Shown: positions 8,901-14,352, numbered from the stretch's first letter. The stretch: DNA of 14,352 bases from DATBWZ01 sp036514535 (GCA_036514535.1 DATBWZ010000120.1:1-14352), one strand, 5' to 3'. A program made the numbers and translations. Notes: generated by a model not told the origin, from the sequence alone.

Positions 8901-11146
8901 CCTTTTAATACCTCTTTTTCATCTACCTTGATCACAATCCTGGTTGCGTCAACAGATTCAACCACCCCGCCCCTGCCGGCAGTCACAACAGCCCCGGAAT
9001 CCATAGCGCATCTTGATTCCATTCCAGTACCAACAAGCGGAGCCTCTGCCTGAAGCAACGGAACAGCCTGTCTCTGCATATTAGATCCCATCAACGCACG
9101 ATTAGCATCATCGTGTTCCAGAAATGGAATCAACGAAGCTGCTACGCTCATAACCTGAGAAGGGGAAACATCCATAAGGTCAACGTCATTCTTCGGCACC
9201 ATTGTAAATTCGCCAGTTCTCCTTGCAGAGATAAGATCCGCCCCCAGATGTTTGTCCTTATCTATAGGCGCATTTGCCTGAGCGATTACATGATCTTCTT
9301 CTTCCAGCGCAGAAAGAAACTTTACATTATCGGTTACCTTATTTTTTATAACCTCTCTATAAGGAGATTCAATAAACCCAAAATCATTAATCTGCGCAAA
9401 GGCGGTCATTGATACGATCAATCCAATATTCTGGCCCTCAGGTGTCTCAATAGGGCATACTCTGCCGTAGTGGCTTGAGTGGACATCCCTTACCTCAAAC
9501 CCTGCTCTTTCTCTTGTAAGTCCTCCCGGACCGAGAGCAGAAAGCCTTCTCTTATGCGTAAGTTCTGATAGCGGATTTGTCTGATCCATAAACTGGGAGA
9601 GCTGACTTGCGCCGAAAAACTGCTTGATTATAGCGCTTACCGGTTTAGGATTAATAATATCCAGTGGCATCAATGTTTCAGCGTCGGGTTGAATGCTAAG
9701 CTTTTCTTTTATAGTTCTGTCAAGTCTGATAAGACCAATTCTTAAGATATTTTCCAGGAGTTCCCCGACGGTCTTAATTCTCCTGTTCCCGAGATGATCA
9801 ATATCATCCTCTTTGCCAACACTCTCCCTGAGGTGAATAAGTTCTCTTACGGTGGTAAGAATATCATCGTGTGTAAGCACATGAACATCTACAGGGGTAT
9901 TCAGATTTAATCTGTGGTTTAGTTTTAGTCTGCCAACAGCTGAAAGATCGTAGCGTTCCGGAGTGAAAAATATCTGTTTTAAAAATTCGTTTGCTATCTC
10001 ATCCGTTGGAGGTTCTCCGGGTTTTAATCTGCGGTAAATATCCTTAAGCGCTTCATCCTTGGAAACAATTTTTTCGCTTAGAAGCGTTTCTCTGATGGAG
10101 GGAAGATCTACATGAAGCACTTCAATAGACTTAATGCCTGCAGCGCGCAGTCGTTTTATCTTATCTTCGGCAACCTGCTGATCACATTCAATTATTGTTT
10201 CCCCGGTCTTGGGATCTTTCACATCGCGGGACGAAACCCTCCCTGACAATTCTTCATAGGAAATAGGAAGTTCTTTTATTTCAAGCGCTTTGAGCCTTCT
10301 GAGAATGCTTTTTGTTATCTTCCTGTCACCCCTGACAATCACTTCACCAGTATTCGGGTCCAATAAATCCTTTAATACCTTCTGGCCCTCAAGAATATCG
10401 TCCGAAACCGGTCTAACAGGAGGATCTTTGGAAATATCTATTTTCTCTGATTTATAGAAATCATTTAGAATCTGATCCTTTTTATATCCCAAAGCTTTAA
10501 GGAGTACTGTAACAGGAATTTTTTTCCTTCTGTCTATTCTCACATAGAGAAGATCCTTACTGTCAAATACAAAATCCAGCCATGAGCCGCGATTTGGTAT
10601 AATCCTTGCAGTGTAATATGGTTTTCCTGATACCTGACTCTGACCCTTTTCTCTCTGAAAGAACACACCTGGCGATCTGTGGATCTGATTAACGACTACT
10701 CTTTCAGTTCCATTAATGATAAAACTGCCGGTATTTGTCATTAGTGGAATTTCGCCAAAATATACCTCCTGCTCCTTGATATCGCGGATAGTCTTCTTTT
10801 GTGTAATAGGATCCACATCCCAAACAGCCAATCTTACAATCAGTTTTATAGGCGCCGCATATGTCTCCCCCTTCAGGATGCACTCCTCCGGAGTAAGCGG
10901 CGACTGCTGAAGATTATATTTAACAAACTCAAGAGTAACCTTTCCAGCCGGACCTTCTATAGGAAAAACACCTTTGAACACCCCTTGTAAGCCAATATCT
11001 TTTCTTTCTGCTGGTGGAACATCCTGCTGCAGGAAGTATCTGAAAGATCTCTTCTGAACCTCAAGGAGATCCGGAAGCTCAATCACTGGTTGTATTTTAC
11101 CGTAGTTCTTTCTTATTTTATAATCTAAAATAATAGGGGTACCCAT
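2975..11146 (-). CDS. rpoBC: RNA polymerase beta/beta-prime fusion (RpoB-RpoC)
   Basis: One uninterrupted 2723-codon frame encodes both catalytic subunits of RNA polymerase. The beta part (about residues 1-1359) has the intact rifampicin pocket SQLSQFMDQ...THKRRLSALG (Q518, D521, H531, S536 equal E. coli Q513, D516, H526, S531), a large beta-i9 insertion (about 940-1060) and active-site lysines K1089 and K1097 in GDKMAGRHGNKG. The beta ending PESIRVLMKELQGLCLDIQ leads through about 20 residues into beta-prime. Beta-prime has Zn site 1 (C1426, C1428, C1441, C1444), catalytic NADFDGD (D1816, D1818, D1820), Zn site 2 (C2156, C2230, C2237, C2240), trigger loop MRTFH (2274-2278) and an SI3 insertion (about 2283-2455). 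ATG 11146 follows AGGAGG by 7 nt. No stop, ATG or well-placed Shine-Dalgarno site occurs at the junction. Fused rpoBC is known in Helicobacter relatives and Wolbachia; this sequence resembles neither. Confidence 0.98.
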   Translation of the reverse strand: MGTPIILDYKIRKNYGKIQPVIELPDLLEVQKRSFRYFLQQDVPPAERKDIGLQGVFKGVFPIEGPAGKVTLEFVKYNLQQSPLTPEECILKGETYAAPIKLIVRLAVWDVDPITQKKTIRDIKEQEVYFGEIPLMTNTGSFIINGTERVVVNQIHRSPGVFFQREKGQSQVSGKPYYTARIIPNRGSWLDFVFDSKDLLYVRIDRRKKIPVTVLLKALGYKKDQILNDFYKSEKIDISKDPPVRPVSDDILEGQKVLKDLLDPNTGEVIVRGDRKITKSILRRLKALEIKELPISYEELSGRVSSRDVKDPKTGETIIECDQQVAEDKIKRLRAAGIKSIEVLHVDLPSIRETLLSEKIVSKDEALKDIYRRLKPGEPPTDEIANEFLKQIFFTPERYDLSAVGRLKLNHRLNLNTPVDVHVLTHDDILTTVRELIHLRESVGKEDDIDHLGNRRIKTVGELLENILRIGLIRLDRTIKEKLSIQPDAETLMPLDIINPKPVSAIIKQFFGASQLSQFMDQTNPLSELTHKRRLSALGPGGLTRERAGFEVRDVHSSHYGRVCPIETPEGQNIGLIVSMTAFAQINDFGFIESPYREVIKNKVTDNVKFLSALEEEDHVIAQANAPIDKDKHLGADLISARRTGEFTMVPKNDVDLMDVSPSQVMSVAASLIPFLEHDDANRALMGSNMQRQAVPLLQAEAPLVGTGMESRCAMDSGAVVTAGRGGVVESVDATRIVIKVDEKEVLKGETSIDIYNLVKFRRSNQNTCINQRPLLKKGQKIRKGQVIADGFATHLGELALGRNVMVSFMPWGGYNFEDSILINERLIRDDIYTSIHIEEFECIVRDTKLGKEEVTRDIPGVGEDALGALDENGIISIGAEVNPGDILVGKVTPKGEGYLSPEEKLLRAIFGEKAKDVRDSSLKVPPGIAGYVIDVKILVRKGIEKDSRKQDIENKDIEKLKSDQNEEIRIIKDTARAKLKRLLAGKKCAENLIDKKNIILKEGDVITEENIDRIPLEKLRGLSVVGSEDIKQKFENLFEKVNEQIEIVKLIFDEKMSKVKRADELPHGVLKIVKVYVAIKRKIAVGDKMAGRHGNKGVVSRVLPEEDMPYHEDGTAVDMVLNPLGVPSRMNVGQILETHLGWAGKVLGEQIDNIIEKNFNPKEVKKRLKEIYSSPSVDAMIDDMGDDELKAFAGRLKNGIPVATPVFDGANEHEIKDLLRMAKLPESGQVTLYDGRTGEPFHSKVTTGIMYIMKLHHLVDEKIHARSTGPYALVTQQPLGGKAQFGGQRLGEMEVWALEAYGAGYTLQEFLTVKSDDDIGRTRIYESIIKGKHEFSPSLPESIRVLMKELQGLCLDIQTEPPLEKGRDPGLIDSLKISIASSEEIREWSYGEIKKPETINYRTLKPERDGLFCAKIFGPIKDYECLCGKYKRIKHRGITCEKCGVEVIQSRVRRERMGHIELASPVVHIWFLRSLPSKIGLLLDLTIKEIESILYFERYAVIDGKKTPLQRGELLTETEYEEAINKYGENSFIAGMGAEAIRDLLRSLELKEIADQLSAELESASPGKKSKIARRLRVIKAFLESNTRPECVVLEVLPVIPPDLRPLIPLEGGRFASSDLNDLYRRVINRNNRLKKLIEMSAPELIIRNEKRMLQEAVDALIDNAKRARGLAGPGKRLLKSLSDVIRGKQGRFRQNLLGKRVDYSGRTVIVIGPELKLHQCGLPKIMALELFKPFIYNKLIERGYATNVKAAKKLVEQQRFEVWDVLAEVITEHSVLLNRAPTLHRLSIQAFEPVLIEGKAIQLHPLVCTAYNADFDGDQMAVHVPLSVEAQTESRVLMMSTNNILSPANGKPIIVPTQDIVLGLYYLTRERPLVKGEGKIFTPDEVLIAFDAGEADMHAKVKVRIDGKLLDTTVGRMILKDIVPEEVPFEYFNRVIDKKSVEALIGTTYRICGEKKTVILADRLKDLGYRIATIAGISISIDDLKVPSKKNLIIQRALKNVQDVEDTYKKGLITSGERYNRVVDIWYRTSEEVKQELIRELGEEVVKDENGKQARTTSFNPIFMMADSGARGSSDQIKQLAGMRGLMAKPSGEIIETPITSNFREGLNVLQYFISTHGARKGLADTALKTANAGYLTRRLVDVAHDCVVHEDDCGTLDGIWVTALVEGGEIIQRLFDRIVGRVALHDVVDPYSNEVVVKANEEITEDLAKKIEDAGIEDVEIRSALTCISRRGVCAKCYGRDLARGKIVEKGEAVGIIAAQSIGEPGTQLTMRTFHIGGVAKGKVEQKTVETKVDGTVKFQKTSFVKGKDGKLIVMDKHSEIVVVDNTGREKERYHLIVGSKLLVNDKDKVQKGQILAERDPFYIPILTEVTGIVKFGDIVEGVTIEDQVDELTGLSQKMTIPPRDPDLRPRISIKDDKGKTIRISEQSVARYQLPVKAIITVGEGDSVHAGDVIAKLPREVTKTKDITGGLPRVAELFEARRPKDYAIISEIDGRVTTVDDLKGKRRVVIIPDIGEPKEYIIAKGKHIHVKIGDRIRAGEPLVDGVINPHDLLQVLGEKALARHLVDETQEVYRLQGVNISDKHIEIIVRQMLKRVRIVDAGNTKFLVGEHIEKPVFEDENLRIKKAGGKPAIAEPLLLGVSKASLSNDSFMSAASFQETTRVLTEAAIAGKVDTLKGLKENVITGRLIPAGTGWKDYKKVKIREEEIIEEGTIMEAIAK

Positions 11147-11173
11147 TATTTTTCCTCCTTTTAACCTAATTGT

Positions 11174-11194
11174 TTAAGGACAAAAATTCCTTAA
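11174..11194 (-). other. Hairpin in the rplL-rpoBC spacer
   Basis: TTAAGGA (minus strand, 11194-11188) and TCCTTAA (11180-11174) form 7 perfect pairs around the loop ATTTTTG. There is no T tract after it, so it is not an ordinary terminator. In E. coli the rplL-rpoB spacer contains a partial attenuator and an RNase III site that set polymerase below ribosomal protein output; this smaller hairpin might serve in RNA processing or stability, but that is inference. The stem is AT-rich and could be chance. Confidence 0.35.
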
Positions 11195-11202
11195 TTAAGT
11201 AC

Positions 11203-11595
11203 TTATTTAATCTCAGCAGTTGCACCTGCGGAAACAAGTTGATTTTTGATTTTTTCAGCCTCTTCTTTTGTGATGCCTTCTTTAACAGGCTTTGGAGCTG
11301 TCTCAACAAGTTCCTTGGCTTCTTTTAGTCCAAGATTTGTTATGGTTCTTACCTCTTTAATAATCTGAATCTTCTTTTCGGCAGGAGCGCCGGTAAGTGT
11401 TACTGTAAATTCAGTTTTCTCCTCTGTTACTCCTCCACCAGCAGCGGACTGCGCTGCCGGTGCCACACCGACCGCAACAGGAACTGCAGCGCTTACTCCG
11501 AACTTATCTTCCAGAGCCTTAACAAGTTCTGCAAGTTCAATCACTGAGAGGTTTTCAATTGTCTGAATAATATCCTCTTTGGTCATCTTTCCCAT
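11203..11595 (-). CDS. rplL: 50S ribosomal protein L7/L12
   Basis: L12 is the multicopy, flexible stalk protein of the 50S subunit that recruits and activates translational GTPases such as EF-Tu and EF-G. The N-terminal dimerisation/L10-binding helices read TKEDIIQTIENLSVIELAELV, followed by an Ala/Gly/Val-rich hinge, and a C-terminal domain from EKTEFTVTL to the end containing GLKEAKELVE, the factor-binding helix region. Starting at ATG 11595 gives 130 residues, near the family's 120-130. An earlier in-frame ATG at 11625 would add MEKVQKEAKE (140 residues) and has an equally good AGGAGG; a third ATG at 11586 would give 127. I prefer 11595 because it fits family length and has AGGAGG at 11604-11609 (8-nt spacer). 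It follows rplJ by 26-56 nt, depending on the start. Confidence 0.96.
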   Translation of the reverse strand: MGKMTKEDIIQTIENLSVIELAELVKALEDKFGVSAAVPVAVGVAPAAQSAAGGGVTEEKTEFTVTLTGAPAEKKIQIIKEVRTITNLGLKEAKELVETAPKPVKEGITKEEAEKIKNQLVSAGATAEIK

Positions 11596-11603
11596 TTCCT
11601 TTG

Positions 11604-11638
11604 CCTCCTTTTGTACTTTCTCCATTTTATAACCTCCT
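11604..11638 (-). promoter_or_regulatory. Two tandem Shine-Dalgarno sites for rplL
   Basis: AGGAGG occurs at 11638-11633, 7 nt before ATG 11625, and again at 11609-11604, 8 nt before the in-frame ATG 11595. Both are full matches at good spacing, so the start of L12 cannot be settled from the ribosome binding site alone. Either two forms are made or one site is a decoy or booster. Confidence 0.7.
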
Positions 11639-11651
11639 GTCTAAATGTTAT

Positions 11652-12173
11652 TTATGCAGCTTCTTTTTTCTTTTGTATTTGGTTAAGCGCTATAACCAAG
11701 CCCCTAATAGGACCGGAAAGAACGCGCACAAACCCCTGGAGCGGACCAGCGATAACCTGGACCAATTTTCCTCTGAGTTCGTTTTTAGATGGTAATTTTG
11801 AAACAAACTCCAAATCCTTAACGTTCAGTATTTTGCCGTCCATAATCCCGGCTTTGATCTTGAATAGAGGTTGGGTTTTATAAGCGCTAACCACTGCCTT
11901 GACAACCTCAACAGGATCCTTGTATGAAAAAACAACAGCATTTGAACCATCCAGGAATTTCCCCAGTTCATCCGCATATGTACTCCTTATGGCGATTTTC
12001 AGCAGGGTGTTTTTTGCTATTTTTATGTCACCGCCTATTTTTTTTAATTTATTCCTTAACTCTGACAATTCTACAAAATTTGTGCCCTTGAAATCGGTCA
12101 GCAGCAAACCATTTGCTTTTTCAATCTTTTCTTTCAGACTTGAAACCACCTGGGATTTTTTTATCTTCTCCAA
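11652..12173 (-). CDS. rplJ: 50S ribosomal protein L10
   Basis: L10 anchors L12 dimers to the 23S rRNA at the base of the stalk. The 173-residue product has the usual length: an N-terminal globular domain with LLTDFKGTNFVELSELRNKL and the RNA-binding IAKNTLLKIAI segment, then a C-terminal helix (about residues 145-173, FVRVLSGPIRGLVIALNQI) that carries the L12 dimers. The start codon is TTG at 12173, chosen because AGGAGG at 12180-12185 sits 6 nt upstream and the homology begins at once. That Shine-Dalgarno site overlaps the rplA stop codon and the gap is only 11 nt, so translation is probably coupled to rplA. There is no room for the long L10 leader that regulates rplJL in many bacteria. Confidence 0.98.
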   Translation of the reverse strand: MEKIKKSQVVSSLKEKIEKANGLLLTDFKGTNFVELSELRNKLKKIGGDIKIAKNTLLKIAIRSTYADELGKFLDGSNAVVFSYKDPVEVVKAVVSAYKTQPLFKIKAGIMDGKILNVKDLEFVSKLPSKNELRGKLVQVIAGPLQGFVRVLSGPIRGLVIALNQIQKKKEAA

Positions 12174-12184
12174 ATCTGACCTCC

Positions 12185-12925
12185 TTATTTCTGAAGTAAT
12201 TCTTTTACCGAAAGTGGATCTATGCTTAACCCGGGGCCCATCGTTGTGGAAAGTGTTATTGATTTCAGATAAACGCCCTTGCTCGTTGGGGGTTTAGCTG
12301 CAACCACAGCCTCAATAACAGCCACCAAATTTAACAACAGCGCATCTTCCGCAAAGGATTTCTTTCCTATAAGTATATGAAGATTCCCGGCTTTATCTAT
12401 TTTAAATTCCACTTTACCTTTTTTTGCATCTGAAACAGCCTTCCCAACATCAAAGGTTACGGTTCCCGTCTTGGGATTCGGCATCAGCCCCCTTGGCCCA
12501 AGAATTTTCCCGAGTTTGCTGAGCTGAGACATTACATCCGGAGTAGCTATCAGCTTATCAAAATCCAGCCAGCCTTCCTGTATTTTCTTCAGCATATCCT
12601 CAAAACCCACATAATCAGCGCCGGCGTCCTTTGCTTCTTTCTCCTTATCGCCCTTTGAAATGACAAGAACGCGGACATTTTTACCGCTGCCTGCGGGAAG
12701 CAAAACGGATCCGCGAACCATTTGCTCCGGATGCTTGGGATCAACACCCAGCCTTATTGAAAGATCAACGCTCTCGTTAAATTTAACCCCACCAAGATCC
12801 TTCAACAATTTAACAGCCCCGGCAAAGGAATACTTTTTGTCCTTGTCAATCTTATTAGCTGCAATTGAATATTTTTTGCTTCTTCCGGGAATTTTCTCTA
12901 TTTGTCCAGACTCAACCTGTGCCAT
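12185..12925 (-). CDS. rplA: 50S ribosomal protein L1
   Basis: L1 forms the mobile L1 stalk of the 50S subunit, which helps move deacylated tRNA out of the E site, and in E. coli also represses its own operon. The 246-residue product is slightly longer than the typical 225-235 because of an N-terminal extension (MAQVESGQIEKIPGRSKKYS). Family signatures are FNESVDLSIRLGVDPKHPEQ (about residues 49-68), VRGSVLLPAGSGK, GKILGPRGLMPNPKTGTVT and the C-terminal KGVYLKSITLSTTMGPG. ATG 12925 follows AGGAG with good spacing. The gene starts 12 nt after rplK and ends 11 nt before rplJ, so rplK, rplA and rplJ look co-translated. Confidence 0.99.
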   Translation of the reverse strand: MAQVESGQIEKIPGRSKKYSIAANKIDKDKKYSFAGAVKLLKDLGGVKFNESVDLSIRLGVDPKHPEQMVRGSVLLPAGSGKNVRVLVISKGDKEKEAKDAGADYVGFEDMLKKIQEGWLDFDKLIATPDVMSQLSKLGKILGPRGLMPNPKTGTVTFDVGKAVSDAKKGKVEFKIDKAGNLHILIGKKSFAEDALLLNLVAVIEAVVAAKPPTSKGVYLKSITLSTTMGPGLSIDPLSVKELLQK

Positions 12926-12937
12926 AGTCTCTCCTTA

Positions 12938-13366
12938 CTATTGCTCAATTTCTACACCCATACTTCGTGCAGTACCTTCAATTATCTTCATTGCCCTTTC
13001 CACATCTCCGGTATTCAGATCAGGCATTTTAATTTTTGCTATTCCTTCCACCTGCTTTTTAGTTATTTTACCAGCCACTATCTTTTTGGGCTCACTTGAG
13101 CCTTTCTCCAATTTTGCAAATTGCTTGATCAATATTGAAGCCGGGGGTGTCTTGGTTATAAATGTAAAGGACCTGTCGGAATAGATGGTAATTACTGCCG
13201 GAATAATCGTCCCCTGCGGCTGATCTTTGGTTCTTGCATTAAACTGCTTGCAGAATTCCATAATATTGACACCATGCTGACCAAGCGCTGGACCAACAGG
13301 CGGCGCCGGATTAGCATTTCCTGCCGGAATATGTAATTTTACCTGAGCCTGTATCTTCTTAGCCAT
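12938..13366 (-). CDS. rplK: 50S ribosomal protein L11
   Basis: L11 binds the GTPase-associated region of 23S rRNA next to the L10-L12 stalk and takes part in factor binding and RelA sensing. The 142-residue product has the family length. The N-terminal domain shows NPAPPVGPALGQHGVNIMEF, with the prolines P23 and P26 that alter thiostrepton or micrococcin sensitivity when mutated in other bacteria; both are wild type. The middle motif DRSFTFITKTPPAS and a Lys-rich C-terminal rRNA-binding domain with MPDLNTGDVERAMKIIEGTARSMG follow. ATG 13366 has AGGAGG 5 nt upstream. It follows nusG by 20 nt, which leaves little space for a separate promoter or an L1 operator. Confidence 0.99.
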   Translation of the reverse strand: MAKKIQAQVKLHIPAGNANPAPPVGPALGQHGVNIMEFCKQFNARTKDQPQGTIIPAVITIYSDRSFTFITKTPPASILIKQFAKLEKGSSEPKKIVAGKITKKQVEGIAKIKMPDLNTGDVERAMKIIEGTARSMGVEIEQ

Positions 13367-13386
13367 TTAATCCTCCTTTACTCCAT

Positions 13387-13917
13387 TTACCCTTTTTCCA
13401 CCTGGCTATACTCCAGCTCCACAGGTGTAGACCTGCCAAGAATGCTTACAAGAACCCTGATCCTTCCCTTTTCCGCTTTCACCTCATCCACAACACCGGT
13501 AAAATTAGAAAATGGACCATCCACAATTCTGATCGTCTCCCCTAAGTCAAAAGAAACCTTCATTTTAGGTTTTACTACTCCTTCTTCAATCTGTTGCGTA
13601 AGCTTCATGACCTCTTCCTCAGAAACAGACACGGGAGCTGTTGCTTTACCTATAAATCCTGTAACCTTTGGAGTCTTTCTTACAATATGCCATGTCTCAT
13701 CGCTCAAATCCATCTGTATAAGGATATAGCCGGGAAAAAGCTTTCTCTTACTCAGCTTCTTTTCTCCTTTTTCTACCTCAATAAGGTCTTCCTTCGGAAT
13801 GAAAATGTCTCCAAAGAACTGCTGAACCCCCAGCTCATTAATCCTCTTTTCAAGAGCGATCTTAACCTTTTCTTCGTATCCCGAGTATGTATGAACAACA
13901 TACCATTTTTTAGTCAT
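13387..13917 (-). CDS. nusG: Transcription elongation/antitermination factor NusG
   Basis: NusG binds the beta-prime clamp of transcribing RNA polymerase, increases processivity, and links polymerase to Rho or to ribosomal S10. The N-terminal NGN domain (about 1-110) starts MTKKWYVVHTYSGYEEKVK and contains LFPGYILIQMDL and VTGFIG; the C-terminal KOW domain (about 120-176) has GETIRIVDGPFSNFTGVV and ends STPVELEYSQVEKG. Length is 176 residues, as usual. I chose ATG 13917: GGAGG at 13926-13930 is 8 nt upstream, while the in-frame TTG at 13923 would be only 2 nt from it. The gene follows secE at a 17-nt gap, the standard secE-nusG pairing. Confidence 0.99.
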   Translation of the reverse strand: MTKKWYVVHTYSGYEEKVKIALEKRINELGVQQFFGDIFIPKEDLIEVEKGEKKLSKRKLFPGYILIQMDLSDETWHIVRKTPKVTGFIGKATAPVSVSEEEVMKLTQQIEEGVVKPKMKVSFDLGETIRIVDGPFSNFTGVVDEVKAEKGRIRVLVSILGRSTPVELEYSQVEKG

Positions 13918-13934
13918 TCTCAATTCCTCCAGGG

Positions 13935-14141
13935 TTACGGGGAAAATAAAGAAATTATTCCCATCAGCATAATATCAATAAGCCATAAAAAAAGCGCAGT
14001 AATAAACACCAACACAACAACAACCAGCGTAGATGCTGAGGTTTCTTTCTTTGTTGGCCAGGAAACATTCATTAGCTCCCCCTTGACATTTCGCAGAAAC
14101 TGCAAACTTTTTTTAATCCATTCTCCAAATGCAATCGTCAT
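13935..14141 (-). CDS. secE: Preprotein translocase subunit SecE
   Basis: SecE is the small essential clamp around SecY in the inner-membrane protein export channel. The 68-residue product is the common short, single-span type (E. coli has three spans). A cytoplasmic amphipathic helix (FLRNVKGELMNVSWPTKKET, about residues 15-34) with the conserved VSWPT motif precedes one hydrophobic segment at about residues 38-66. ATG 14141 has only a weak AAGG ribosome binding site 10 nt upstream, so expression may be lower than that of its neighbours. It starts 21 nt after the 3' end of tRNA-Trp and is followed by nusG. Confidence 0.97.
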   Translation of the reverse strand: MTIAFGEWIKKSLQFLRNVKGELMNVSWPTKKETSASTLVVVVLVFITALFLWLIDIMLMGIISLFSP

Positions 14142-14162
14142 AATTATCTTACCTTAAAAATA

Positions 14163-14236
14163 CAGGCCAGGAGGGATTTGAACCCCCAACACCCGGTTTT
14201 GGAGACCGGTGCTCTAGCCGTTAGAGCTACTGGCCT
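14163..14236 (-). tRNA. trnW: tRNA-Trp, anticodon CCA
   Basis: The 74-nt gene folds into a full cloverleaf read on the minus strand: acceptor arms AGGCCAG and CTGGCCT (7 pairs), D stem GCTC/GAGC with a 9-nt loop, anticodon stem CCGGT/ACCGG around the loop CTCCAAA (anticodon CCA, reads UGG), a 5-nt variable region, and T stem GGGGG/CCCTC with one G-T pair around TTCAAAT. The discriminator base is G, as expected for bacterial tRNA-Trp. The 3' CCA is not encoded and must be added. It lies 25 nt after tuf and 21 nt before secE without its own promoter, so it is probably cut from a tuf-trnW-secE transcript. Confidence 0.98.
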
Positions 14237-14261
14237 AACATTGCCGCATAAAATCATCATT

Positions 14262-14352
14262 CTACTCCAGGATCTCCGTAACCACACCGGCGCCAACTGT
14301 TTTTCCGCCTTCCCTTATAGCAAAACGCAACTCTTTCTCCATCGCTATCGGC
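14262..14352 (-). CDS. tuf: Elongation factor Tu (EF-Tu), C-terminal fragment
   Basis: EF-Tu delivers aminoacyl-tRNA to the ribosomal A site as a GTP complex. Only the last 29 full codons are in the window; they read IAMEKELRFAIREGG, then KTVGAGVVTEILE and a TAG stop at 14264-14262. This is the near-invariant end of domain III (E. coli: LRFAIREGGRTVGAGVV). The rest lies beyond the window edge, so truncation here is an artefact of the window. The position just upstream of trnW-secE-nusG matches the common second tuf locus of bacteria. No terminator lies between tuf and the tRNA. Confidence 0.97.
   Translation of the reverse strand, partial: PIAMEKELRFAIREGGKTVGAGVVTEILE

Noticed and set aside
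9560..9620. Possible rifampicin resistance changes in the beta subunit
   Set aside because: The key positions (Q518, D521, H531, R534, S536, L538) match sensitive E. coli; only N-to-T and I-to-L changes of neutral type are seen nearby.
13387..13923. Longer NusG starting at TTG 13923
   Set aside because: That start leaves only 2 nt to the Shine-Dalgarno site; ATG 13917 has 8 nt and matches the family N-terminus.

Overview
This window is the core transcription and translation gene cluster of a bacterium. Every protein gene, and the tRNA, is read from the minus strand. In transcription order (high to low coordinates) it holds: the 3' end of tuf, tRNA-Trp(CCA), secE, nusG, rplK, rplA, rplJ, rplL, one giant rpoB-rpoC fusion gene, rpsL, rpsG and the first ~640 codons of fusA. 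The longest gene-free stretch is 184 bases, so this is dense, conserved housekeeping DNA with no mobile element, CRISPR array or phage gene.

Organism: the RNA polymerase has the large beta insertion between flap and active site (beta-i9 type) and the beta-prime trigger-loop insertion (SI3 type), both usual in Gram-negative lineages. Shine-Dalgarno sequences are strong (AGGAGG), UGA is used as a stop (rpsG), the tRNA lacks an encoded CCA, and base composition looks to be in the low to mid 40s percent GC (eye estimate). The RpoB/RpoC sequence does not resemble Helicobacter or Wolbachia, the two textbook owners of fused rpoBC. A deep-branching Gram-negative or candidate-phylum bacterium is my inference; I cannot name the phylum.

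Region 14352-11203: tuf end, tRNA-Trp, secE, nusG and the four stalk-related ribosomal proteins L11, L1, L10 and L12. Gaps between genes are 11-26 nt with no promoter or terminator that I can see, so this looks like one transcript whose promoter lies upstream of the window. Region 11202-11147: a short spacer with a 7-bp hairpin, then the rpoBC ribosome binding site. Region 11146-2975: rpoBC, 2723 codons, beta joined to beta-prime near residue 1360. Region 2974-2791: the only real regulatory spacer, with a near-consensus sigma-70 promoter starting 8 nt after the rpoBC stop, a direct repeat, and an intrinsic terminator just before the rpsL Shine-Dalgarno sequence. An upstream copy of the terminator's 3' arm could form a competing antiterminator. 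Region 2790-1: rpsL, rpsG and fusA, almost back to back.

The genes serve one purpose: making RNA polymerase and its elongation factor NusG, the ribosomal GTPase-associated stalk (L11, L10, L12) with L1, two 30S proteins (S12, S7), the elongation factors EF-Tu and EF-G that use that stalk, and SecE for protein export. The two points most worth attention are the rpoBC fusion in an apparently unlisted lineage and the candidate attenuator controlling the str operon.
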